From assembly GCA_903873715.1 (NCBI GenBank), contig CAIQPS010000079.1:1-40509 (forward strand): a stretch of 40,509 nt of DNA, given 5' to 3'. Each line of letters starts with the position of its first letter. Positions within the stretch are counted from its first letter, which is position 1. Origin of the DNA: an uncultured Actinomycetes bacterium. GTDB taxonomy: Bacteria; Actinomycetota; Thermoleophilia; RBG-16-64-13. A model generated the notes under the pieces. The model searched no databases. It was not told where the DNA came from and saw nothing but the letters and a program-made list of their open reading frames with translations. Shown in pieces: positions 8,803 through 15,990 of the stretch. A program made the translations under genes and the position numbers.

Positions 8803-9567
8803 ATGGGCCTGATGGACGGAAAGATATGCGTGGTCACCGGCGGCGGGGGCAGCATCGGTCTGGCCGCGGCTGAAGCGCTGCTCGCCGAGGGCGCCCGCGT
8901 GCTGCTCGTGGGGCGGACCGAGGAGAAGCTGGCCAAGGCGGCCGCTTCCCTGGACGCCGCGCCCGGCATGCTGGACTACGTCGCCGCCGACGTCTCGGAC
9001 GCGTCCGACACGCGCAAGTACCTCAACCGGGCGGTCGCCGAATGGGGCCCCATCGACGTGATCTTCAGCCACGCCGGTATCTCCGGGGTCATCGCCCCGG
9101 TCACCGACTACCCTGAGGATGTGTTCGACGCGGTCATGGCCGTCAACGTCAGGGGCTCGTTCCTGGCGTGCAAGTACGGCCTCCCCCTCATGAACGACGG
9201 GGGCAGCATCATCATCACCTCGAGCATCATGGGCACCCGCGCCGACCCGGGCGTCGTGGGCTACGCCACGTCGAAGCACGCCCTCATCGGCATGGCCCGC
9301 GTGGTCGCCAAGGAGGCGGCGCCCCGCAACATCAGGGTGAACGTCTTCGCGCCCGGTCCCATCTCCAACGAGTTCCAGGACGTCATCGAGGACCGGCTCA
9401 CGGACATCGTGGGTCAGAACGGCACCGACTTCCTCAACGGGATCATCCCGCTGGGGCGGCACGGCCAGGCGTCCGAGGTGGCCAAGATGGTCCTCTTCCT
9501 GGCCTCAGACCAAAGCAGTTTCTCCACAGGCAGCGTCTTCCAGGCCGACGGAGGCATGAACATCTGA
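8803..9567 (+). CDS. Short-chain dehydrogenase/reductase (SDR)
   Basis: A 254-residue classical SDR. The NAD(P)-binding motif TGGGGSIG is at residues 12-19, the catalytic Ser is in 'IIITSSIMG', and the YxxxK pair is in 'VGYATSKHAL'. The usual NNAG is changed to SHAG ('IFSHAGISG'). The C-terminal 'SSFSTGSVFQADGGMNI' is typical of this family. The family oxidises alcohols or reduces ketones with NAD(P)(H) in the cytosol; the substrate is unknown. ATG 8803 has AAGGGGG just upstream. The TGA stop shares one base with the ATG of the first MFS gene (TGATG), so the two are translationally coupled and probably handle the same compound. Confidence 0.93.
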   Translation: MGLMDGKICVVTGGGGSIGLAAAEALLAEGARVLLVGRTEEKLAKAAASLDAAPGMLDYVAADVSDASDTRKYLNRAVAEWGPIDVIFSHAGISGVIAPVTDYPEDVFDAVMAVNVRGSFLACKYGLPLMNDGGSIIITSSIMGTRADPGVVGYATSKHALIGMARVVAKEAAPRNIRVNVFAPGPISNEFQDVIEDRLTDIVGQNGTDFLNGIIPLGRHGQASEVAKMVLFLASDQSSFSTGSVFQADGGMNI

Positions 9568-10898
9568 TGAGAGAGGCACGCAGCGCGGCAGCGGGGCAGA
9601 CGGAGACAGGCCACTCCTACCGGTGGGTGGTCCTGGCGATGGCCTTCCTGGGCGTATTCGGCGCCCTGGGCTTCGGCCGGTTCGGCTACAGCGCCGTTCT
9701 GCCCGCCATGCAGAAGGGCCTCCACATCAACAGCGCGGCCGCGGGCTCGCTGGCGTCGTGGAACCTCATCGGCTACACCCTGGCCTCTGCCGTGGGCGGC
9801 ATCTTCTCTCAGAAGCTCGGACCGCGGAAAGTCATCGCCATCGGGATGATGCTCAGCGCGGTCGGCATGCTCGCCACCGGCTTCGTCAACACGCTCGCCG
9901 GCGCTTCCGCGTGCCGCCTCATCACCGGAATAGGCAACGGTCTGGTGCTGGTGCCGTCCATCAGCCTCATGGCCGCCTGGTTCGAATCCCGCCGGTTGGG
10001 GCTCGCCTCCACCATCGTTCCGTCGGGGTCGTCCCTCACCCTGGTCGTCGTCGGTCTGGCCGCCCCGGCCCTCATCCGGGCGGGCGGCGACAGTGGCTGG
10101 CGGATCACCTGGTACGTGTTCGCAGGTGCCACCTTCGCGCTCGGCATCATCAGCTTCCTGGTGCAGCGCGACCGGCCACCCGGTACGGCACGGGGCAGCA
10201 TCCACGAGATCGAACTCGACGAGAACGCCCCCGAGTCCATCCGGGCGCGGCTCAGCCCGCCGTCGTTCGACCTGCGGCCGGTCATCCGGTCGAAGTACGC
10301 TTGGCACGGCGGCGCCGTCTACATGCTGTTCGGCATAGCCTTCCTGCTCTACTTCACGTTCTTCCAGAAACGTCTGACGGCCGACCTCGGCTACTCCAGC
10401 CAGACTGCCGGCTATCTGTTCATGCTCCTCGGCATCGCAGGCTTGGTGGGTGGTCTTTCGTGGGGGTCGTTCTCCGACCGCTTCGGGCGCGAGAAGACGC
10501 TGGCGCTCAACCTGTTCCTGTCTGGGGTGGGGGCCTTCTTACTGGGCACGCGGGCCGGACTGGGCGGATACGTCGTGTCGGCCATCCTGTTCGGCTCGAC
10601 CGGGCTCTCGTTCCCGGGCCTCATGGGCGCCGCCTGCGCAGACAGGTACGGGCCGAAGCTGGCATCCGCGTCCCTGGGATTGATCACCATCCTGGTAGGG
10701 ATCGGGCAGGCCGTCGGGCCGCTCATCGGAGGGGCCATGAACGACGCGCTCGACTCCCTCGCCCCCTCGTACCTCTTCTCGGGAGCGGTATTCATGGTGG
10801 CCGCGTTCGGCGCCCTGCTGTTGCCCCGAGGCGCGGACTACCGGGACTACGTCCCCACCGAACTGCCCGAGTTGCCGAACCGGCGCCGGGTGAAGTGA
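9567..10898 (+). CDS. MFS transporter (first of a tandem pair)
   Basis: A 443-residue major facilitator protein with twelve predicted membrane helices and a central cytoplasmic loop (around residues 205-235). The N-terminal 'GFGRFGYSAVLPAM' segment, 'WNLIGYTLAS' and 'GNGLVLVPSISLMAAWF' recall the YbfB/YjiJ-type and related organic-anion MFS subfamilies. Start ATG 9567 overlaps the SDR stop by one base. It shares the GRFGYSA motif, the ITGxGN segment and the same loop architecture with the next gene, so the two arose by duplication. Direction of transport and substrate are not visible; control by the upstream TetR favours efflux or inducible uptake of an aromatic or acidic compound. Confidence 0.9.
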   Translation: MREARSAAAGQTETGHSYRWVVLAMAFLGVFGALGFGRFGYSAVLPAMQKGLHINSAAAGSLASWNLIGYTLASAVGGIFSQKLGPRKVIAIGMMLSAVGMLATGFVNTLAGASACRLITGIGNGLVLVPSISLMAAWFESRRLGLASTIVPSGSSLTLVVVGLAAPALIRAGGDSGWRITWYVFAGATFALGIISFLVQRDRPPGTARGSIHEIELDENAPESIRARLSPPSFDLRPVIRSKYAWHGGAVYMLFGIAFLLYFTFFQKRLTADLGYSSQTAGYLFMLLGIAGLVGGLSWGSFSDRFGREKTLALNLFLSGVGAFLLGTRAGLGGYVVSAILFGSTGLSFPGLMGAACADRYGPKLASASLGLITILVGIGQAVGPLIGGAMNDALDSLAPSYLFSGAVFMVAAFGALLLPRGADYRDYVPTELPELPNRRRVK

Positions 10899-10967
10899 GC
10901 CGCACCGCGTGAGCGCTCGGACGCCTGGGCGCGCCGCACTGCGCGCCTCCGGCCGCGAGATGACGCC

Positions 10968-12170
10968 GTGCGCCTGACCCGGCACGCCAACTACCGGTTC
11001 GTCGTGGCCGGCATGGCCTTCGTGGCCGTCTTCGCCGCCATCGGACTGGGGCGGTTCGGCTACAGCGCCATCCTCCCCTCCATGAAGACCGCCCTCGGGC
11101 TGAGCGGCGCGGTAGCGGGCTCCCTCAACTCCTGGAACCAGGTGGGCTACACCATCATGGTCATGGTCGGAGGCATCCTGGCGTCCCGGTTCGGCGCCCG
11201 CGTGGTGGTGACCGTCGGGCTGGTGGTGACCGCCGGGGGGATGTTGCTCACCGGGGTGGCGAGCGGCCTGGCTCTGATCTTCGCCGGGCGGTTGATAACG
11301 GGGGTGGGCAACGCCATGGTGCTTGCTCCATCTATCGCACTGATGGCGGCGTGGTTCGAGCCCCGGCGCCTGGGCACGGCATCGGGCGTGGTGCCGGCCG
11401 GATCGTCGTTCGCCCTCATCATGGTGGGGCCGGTGGTGCCCCGAGTCATCGCCGCGGGCGGCGACGCCGGGTGGCGCTGGGCCTGGTACTTCTTCGCCGC
11501 CACCACCCTGGCGATCGCCGTGCTCGCCTTCGCGGTCTCGCGCGACCGCCCCTACTCGCAGCGCCACGTGCCGGCAGGCACCGTGCGCTGGTCGGACATC
11601 GCCCGCATCACGCGCTCCAAGCGTGCGTGGCACCTGGGCTTCGTCTACCTCTGCTACGGGTTCGCCTTCCTCCTGTTCTTCACGTACTTCCAGCAGCGGC
11701 TCCGCGACCTCGGCTACAGCGCCAACACCGCTGGGATCCTCTTCCTGATCCTCGGGGCGGGCGGGACCCTGGCCATGACCTGGGGCCGGGTGTCGGACAG
11801 TATCGGCCGAGGGCGCACTCTGGCGATGGTGCTGACCCTCGGGGCCGCGTGCTCGGTGGTGTTCGCACTCTGGCACAGCCTGATCGCCCTGGCCGTGGCC
11901 GGTGGGGTGTTCGGACTGTGCGGGCTGAGCGTGCCAGGGTTGTTCGGCGCCGCCTGCGGGGACCACTTCGGCGCGCGGCAGGCTGCTGCGTCGCTGGGCT
12001 TCGTCACCGCCTTCATGGGTATCGGCCAGATCCTCGGGCCGTACCTGGGCGGAGCACTCGAGGACCTATCGGGCTCGCTGACGGTCTCCTATCTCGTGTC
12101 CGCGGGTGTCTTCGTGGTCGGAGCGGTGGCCGCCCTCCTGCTGCGCGACCGGCGGCCGGTCTCCCGGTAG
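10968..12170 (+). CDS. MFS transporter (second of a tandem pair)
   Basis: A 400-residue major facilitator protein, paralogous to the preceding gene. Matching blocks are 'GLGRFGYSAILPSM', 'WNQVGYTIM', 'GRLITGVGNAMVLAPSIALM' and 'LGFVTAFMGIGQILGPYLGG'. The central loop is shorter than in its sister and the C-terminus ends soon after helix 12. It starts with GTG at 10968; no ATG in this frame lies nearby. A 69-nt gap separates the two, with no terminator-like hairpin, so both probably share one mRNA. Two retained sister copies suggest different substrates (for example substrate and product) or a heteromeric arrangement, which is inference. Confidence 0.88.
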   Translation: MRLTRHANYRFVVAGMAFVAVFAAIGLGRFGYSAILPSMKTALGLSGAVAGSLNSWNQVGYTIMVMVGGILASRFGARVVVTVGLVVTAGGMLLTGVASGLALIFAGRLITGVGNAMVLAPSIALMAAWFEPRRLGTASGVVPAGSSFALIMVGPVVPRVIAAGGDAGWRWAWYFFAATTLAIAVLAFAVSRDRPYSQRHVPAGTVRWSDIARITRSKRAWHLGFVYLCYGFAFLLFFTYFQQRLRDLGYSANTAGILFLILGAGGTLAMTWGRVSDSIGRGRTLAMVLTLGAACSVVFALWHSLIALAVAGGVFGLCGLSVPGLFGAACGDHFGARQAAASLGFVTAFMGIGQILGPYLGGALEDLSGSLTVSYLVSAGVFVVGAVAALLLRDRRPVSR

Positions 12171-12403
12171 CGATCCTGCGGCCGGCGAGCGCCGGCGGTG
12201 GCCCCACTGCCATGCAGCAGGCTCATACCACTCCCGCTCCATGAAATCTCGGCGCGAATGACTTCCAGCGCTTTTCCCTGCACTACTATGCTATGTGGCT
12301 GTAATAGCCTGTACTGGGGGAGTTAGGCATCTCATCGTCGGAAACCGCATAGATTTGCGCGTATAGTCAGATGCCTGTTCATCGGATGGAGGAGGCGAAC
12401 CGC
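12171..12403. promoter_or_regulatory. Intergenic region upstream of the first transhydroxylase-family operon
   Basis: 233 bp. A GC-rich hairpin GCCGGC-GAGC-GCCGGC (12181-12196) close to the MFS stop may help end transcription but has no T-run. From about 12255 the DNA is noticeably more AT-rich and should hold the promoter of the molybdenum-enzyme operon; TATGCT (12287) and TATAGT (12362) are possible -10 boxes without clear -35 partners. A GGAGGAGG site (12388-12395) fixes the downstream start. No riboswitch fold was recognised. Confidence 0.35.
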
Positions 12404-15058
12404 ATGGCAGACGAAACCTACAAACCGCCGACAGCCAAGGCGACAGGGGCCGACAAGACGGTCCACAAGGCGCTGGGGCTGAGCGGCGGCATCTTCGGCG
12501 CATCACCGTGCGCTGTCGATGTCAAAGACGGCAAGATCATCCGCATCAGGCCGCTCCACTGGGACTCGGCGTACGATCCCAAGACGTTCAATCCCTGGAC
12601 CATCGAGAGGAACGGCAAGCAGCTCAAGCCGTACTTCAAGTCGGTCCCGGCTCCGTGGAGCCTCGCGTACAAGAAACGCGCCTACTCGCCCAACCGGGTC
12701 AACTACCCGCTCAAGCGCGTCGACTGGGATCCCAAGGGCGAGCGTAACCCGCAGAACCGTGGCAAGAGCCAGTTCGAGCGCATCTCCTGGGACGAAGCGG
12801 CGCAGATCGTGGCCGACGAGGTCCAGCGCCTCTGCGACACCTACGGCCCGCTGTCCATCCTGGTGCAGGGCGACGGCCACGGCGAGTGCAAGATGGTGCA
12901 CGCTCCTCACGGCTGCTCCACCCTGCTCCTCGACAAACTGGGCGGCTTCACCCAGCAGATCCGTAACCCCGACAGCTGGGAAGGCTGGTACTGGGGCTCC
13001 AAGCACGTGTGGGGCAAGGGCTACATCGGCATGATGGCCCCCAACGACAACATCGTGAAGGACATCTGCGAGAACAGCGACATGGTGGTCATGTGGGGTG
13101 GCGACCCCGAGACCACGACCTGGGGCTTCCGCGGCCAGTTCGCGAGCCGCCTGCTCTACTTCTGGACCGAGATCGGCATCAAGCAGGTCTACATCAACCC
13201 GGACCTCAACTATGCCGCCGCCGTCCACGCCGACAAGTGGATCCCGGTGCTCCCGAACACCGACGCCGCCCTCCAGCTGGCGATCATGTACATGTGGATG
13301 ACCGAGGGCACGTACGACAAGGAATACGTCGAGACCCACACCGTCGGTTTCGACAAGATGAAGGCCTACGTCCTCGGTGAGGAAGACGGCACTCCCAAGA
13401 CCCCGGCCTGGGCGTCTCCGAAGTGCGGCATCCCCACCTGGACCATCAAGGCCCTCGCCCGCGACTGGGCGAAGAAGGTCGTCACCATCGGCCACTACTT
13501 CGGTGGTGGGATGGCCCGCGGCCCGTACTCCACCGAGCCGGCGCGCCTCGAGTGCGTCCTCCTCGGCATGCAGGGCCTGGGCAAACCGGGCGTTCATCAG
13601 GCGCAGGTGGCCTACACCGGCATGCCGAAGAACATCATCACCGGCGGCGCCGACCACATGGGCCCGTTCGCCAACCTGAACAGCAAACCGTACGGAGAGC
13701 GCCTGCTCAAACCCCACCGCGGCACTCCGACCGCCTGGGGCAAGCAGATGATCCCGAAGGTCCTCGTCGAAGAGGCCATCCGCGACGGCAAGTGCGAGTT
13801 CTGGGGCACCGGCGGCCACGAGGAACCCACCTCCGACCAGTACAGGCGCTATGAGTACCCCATCGCCAAGGAGAAGGGCGGCACCGAGATCCACAGGATG
13901 TGGACCGACACCCCGTGCCGGGTCACCTGCTGGGGCGGCGGCGGCGAGGTCATGGAAGCCTTCCGCAACCCGAAGATCGAGATCGTCGTGGCTCAGCACC
14001 CGTGGCTCGAGAACGACACCCTCTGCGCGGACATCATCTTCCCGGTGACCACCACCCTCGAGTGCGACGACATCTCGCCGTGCATCCGTGAGGGCGACAG
14101 CTTCCAGAGCGTCGTGCTCATGAACCGGGCCATCGACCCGGTCGGCGAGGCCCGCACCGACTACCACGTGGTCTGCGCCATCGCCGAAAAGATGGGCAAA
14201 CTCGAACTCGTCACCGACGGCTTCACGGATGAGGAACTCGTCCGCGGCACGTACGAGGGCATGAAGTTCGACACGGTCACCCCGTGGGAGGAGTTCGTCG
14301 AGAAGCAGTACACGGTCCTGCCCGTGGCTCCCGACTGGGAAAAATGGCCGGCCGGTCTCTACGAGTTCTGGAAAGACCCGGTCAACAACCCCATCCCGAC
14401 GCCCACCGGCAAGCTCGAGTTCTGGTCGGAGAGCCTGGAGAAGGCTTTCCCGACAGACGAAGAACGCCCGGGCATCCCGAAATGGATCGAGAAGGGCATC
14501 ACCCACGACGAGCGCATCTCCAGCTACCGCGCCCGCAAGTACCCGCTGCTCGTCATGTCCAACCACGGCCGCTGGCGTACTCACGCCCAGGGCGACGACA
14601 TCCCGTGGACCAAAGAGACGGTCACCGGCAAGATCAAGGGTTGGGACGGCTACTGGTACGAACCGTGCTGGATCAACACCAACGACGCCAAAGCCCGTGG
14701 CATCAAGCAGGGCGACATCGTCAAGGTCTTCAATGAGCGCGGTACGGTGCTCTGCGGCGCCCTCGTGTGGGAACGCATCATCCCGGGCTGCATCTCGGTG
14801 GACCACGGCGCCCGCGCCGACTTCATCGACGACGACTTCACCCTCGAGCGCGGCGGCGCCATCAACGTCGTGTCGCCCAAGGGCCTGACCTCCAAGCATG
14901 CCGGCGGCCAGGCGACCAGCGGCTACCTTGCCGAGGTCGCGAAAGTCTCGATGGCCGAGATGGAAGAGTGGAGAGAGAAGTATCCGAAGGCATTCGAACG
15001 CCCGTACGATCCCGCTTCCGGCCTTCGCTACGATAGCTGGGTCAAGGAGGGGAGGTAA
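12404..15058 (+). CDS. Molybdopterin (bis-MGD) oxidoreductase, transhydroxylase-family large subunit, divergent copy
   Basis: An 884-residue catalytic subunit of the DMSO-reductase superfamily. It lacks the N-terminal Cys cluster motif of most family members, as does pyrogallol-phloroglucinol transhydroxylase. The segment NPDSWEGWYWG (188-198) holds D190 and S191, matching the Asp174-Ser175 pair of the Pelobacter enzyme where Ser binds Mo; H159 corresponds to its His144. The FPGY tyrosine region of that enzyme is not conserved here (residues near 400-420 read QVAYTGMP). The substrate pocket therefore differs, and the reaction could be hydroxyl transfer, reductive dehydroxylation or another change on a phenolic ring. 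Start ATG 12404 is fixed by GGAGGAGG eight bases upstream. The stop lies 2 nt before the Fe-S subunit gene. Cytosolic; no Tat signal is seen. Confidence 0.85.
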   Translation: MADETYKPPTAKATGADKTVHKALGLSGGIFGASPCAVDVKDGKIIRIRPLHWDSAYDPKTFNPWTIERNGKQLKPYFKSVPAPWSLAYKKRAYSPNRVNYPLKRVDWDPKGERNPQNRGKSQFERISWDEAAQIVADEVQRLCDTYGPLSILVQGDGHGECKMVHAPHGCSTLLLDKLGGFTQQIRNPDSWEGWYWGSKHVWGKGYIGMMAPNDNIVKDICENSDMVVMWGGDPETTTWGFRGQFASRLLYFWTEIGIKQVYINPDLNYAAAVHADKWIPVLPNTDAALQLAIMYMWMTEGTYDKEYVETHTVGFDKMKAYVLGEEDGTPKTPAWASPKCGIPTWTIKALARDWAKKVVTIGHYFGGGMARGPYSTEPARLECVLLGMQGLGKPGVHQAQVAYTGMPKNIITGGADHMGPFANLNSKPYGERLLKPHRGTPTAWGKQMIPKVLVEEAIRDGKCEFWGTGGHEEPTSDQYRRYEYPIAKEKGGTEIHRMWTDTPCRVTCWGGGGEVMEAFRNPKIEIVVAQHPWLENDTLCADIIFPVTTTLECDDISPCIREGDSFQSVVLMNRAIDPVGEARTDYHVVCAIAEKMGKLELVTDGFTDEELVRGTYEGMKFDTVTPWEEFVEKQYTVLPVAPDWEKWPAGLYEFWKDPVNNPIPTPTGKLEFWSESLEKAFPTDEERPGIPKWIEKGITHDERISSYRARKYPLLVMSNHGRWRTHAQGDDIPWTKETVTGKIKGWDGYWYEPCWINTNDAKARGIKQGDIVKVFNERGTVLCGALVWERIIPGCISVDHGARADFIDDDFTLERGGAINVVSPKGLTSKHAGGQATSGYLAEVAKVSMAEMEEWREKYPKAFERPYDPASGLRYDSWVKEGR

Positions 15059-15060
15059 CA

Positions 15061-15882
15061 ATGGGCAAGAAAGTCTTTGTCATCGACACCGCCCGGTGCA
15101 ACGGCTGCTACAACTGCCAGATCGTCTGCAAAGACGAGCACGTGGGTAACGACTGGTCGCCGATCGCGAAACCGCAGCCGGAGATCGGCCAGTTCTGGGT
15201 CCACCTGCAGGAGAAGGTCCGCGGTACCGTGCCGAAGGTGAAAGTGGCGTACCGCCCGCACCTCTGCCAGCACTGCGACGACGCTCCCTGCATGGACGCG
15301 TGCAAGGTCGAAGGCGCCGTCTACAAACGTGAAGACGGACTGGTGGTCATCGACACCGACAAGTGCACCGGCTGCCGCCTCTGCGTGGCCGCCTGCCCGT
15401 ACGACGCCATCTTCTTCAACGAGGACCTCAACCTGGCGCAGAAGTGCACCGGTTGCGCGCACCTTCTGGACGACGGCTGGGGCGAACCGCGCTGCGCGGA
15501 CGCCTGCCCGACCGAAGCCCTCAAGCTGATGGACGAGGATGAGGCCAAAGAGCTCATCGCCAAGGCCGAGACCGTGAAGGGCACGTACGACAGCGGCGCC
15601 AAGCCGCGCGTCTACTACCTCGGTCTGCCCAAGAAGTTCATCGCCGGCACGCTCTACGAACCGGTCGAGGAAGAAGTGGTCATCGGCGCCAAGGCGACCC
15701 TCAAAGCCGCCGACGGCAAGGTCCTGACCACCGAGACCGACGCTTACGGCGACTTCTGGTTCGAAGGCATCGACGACGGCGTGTACTCCCTCGAACTGGC
15801 CTCCGCCGGCAAGAAGGTGGCCTTCGCCGACTTGGACACCACCGAAGCCGACATCAACCTCGGAGACATCCCGCTCGCCTAG
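15061..15882 (+). CDS. Four-cluster Fe-S subunit of transhydroxylase-family enzyme
   Basis: A 273-residue partner of the preceding subunit. Four ferredoxin-like Cys motifs are complete: CNGCYNC..C (starting C13), CQHC....C...C, CTGCRLC...C and CTGC...C...C. These sixteen cysteines are enough for four [4Fe-4S] clusters. Residues from about 195 form an Ig/carboxypeptidase-regulatory-like beta domain ('GATVTLKAADGKVLT', 'YGDFWFEGIDDGVYSLEL'), a known C-terminal feature of the transhydroxylase small subunit. It carries electrons to or from the molybdenum site or a docking partner. Its ribosome-binding site (GAGGGGAGG) lies in the end of the upstream gene, so expression is coupled. Compared with its sister at 25291-26112 it has one more cluster. 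Confidence 0.9.
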   Translation: MGKKVFVIDTARCNGCYNCQIVCKDEHVGNDWSPIAKPQPEIGQFWVHLQEKVRGTVPKVKVAYRPHLCQHCDDAPCMDACKVEGAVYKREDGLVVIDTDKCTGCRLCVAACPYDAIFFNEDLNLAQKCTGCAHLLDDGWGEPRCADACPTEALKLMDEDEAKELIAKAETVKGTYDSGAKPRVYYLGLPKKFIAGTLYEPVEEEVVIGAKATLKAADGKVLTTETDAYGDFWFEGIDDGVYSLELASAGKKVAFADLDTTEADINLGDIPLA

Positions 15883-15910
15883 TACACATAGGCCGCGGGG
15901 AAGTATCATG

Positions 15911-15942
15911 CGCCGCGGGGTGGCTTTCGCCACCCCGCGGCG
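15911..15942 (+). terminator. Strong 14-bp stem-loop after the Fe-S subunit gene
   Basis: A perfect 14-bp GC-rich inverted repeat (15911-15924 with 15929-15942) around the loop TTTC, 28 nt after the Fe-S subunit stop and before the flavoprotein gene. There is no T-run, so it may be a partial terminator or an mRNA-end stabiliser that lets the two Mo-enzyme genes be made in excess of the flavoprotein. Confidence 0.55.
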
Positions 15943-15990
15943 TCCACGTTAAGGACACATCGTTCAAGCAGTGACACACGGGGGGACGTG

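Noticed and set aside
12300-12330. AGCCT...AGGCA dyad upstream of the first Mo-enzyme gene as an operator
   Set aside because: The arms are only 4-5 bp and imperfect; no regulator gene is adjacent on that side, so it was not called.
12503-15061. An 852-codon open frame on the minus strand
   Set aside because: It lies opposite the Mo-enzyme large subunit and reads as a low-complexity Val/Asp/Leu/Gly shadow; the plus-strand protein has clear family motifs.
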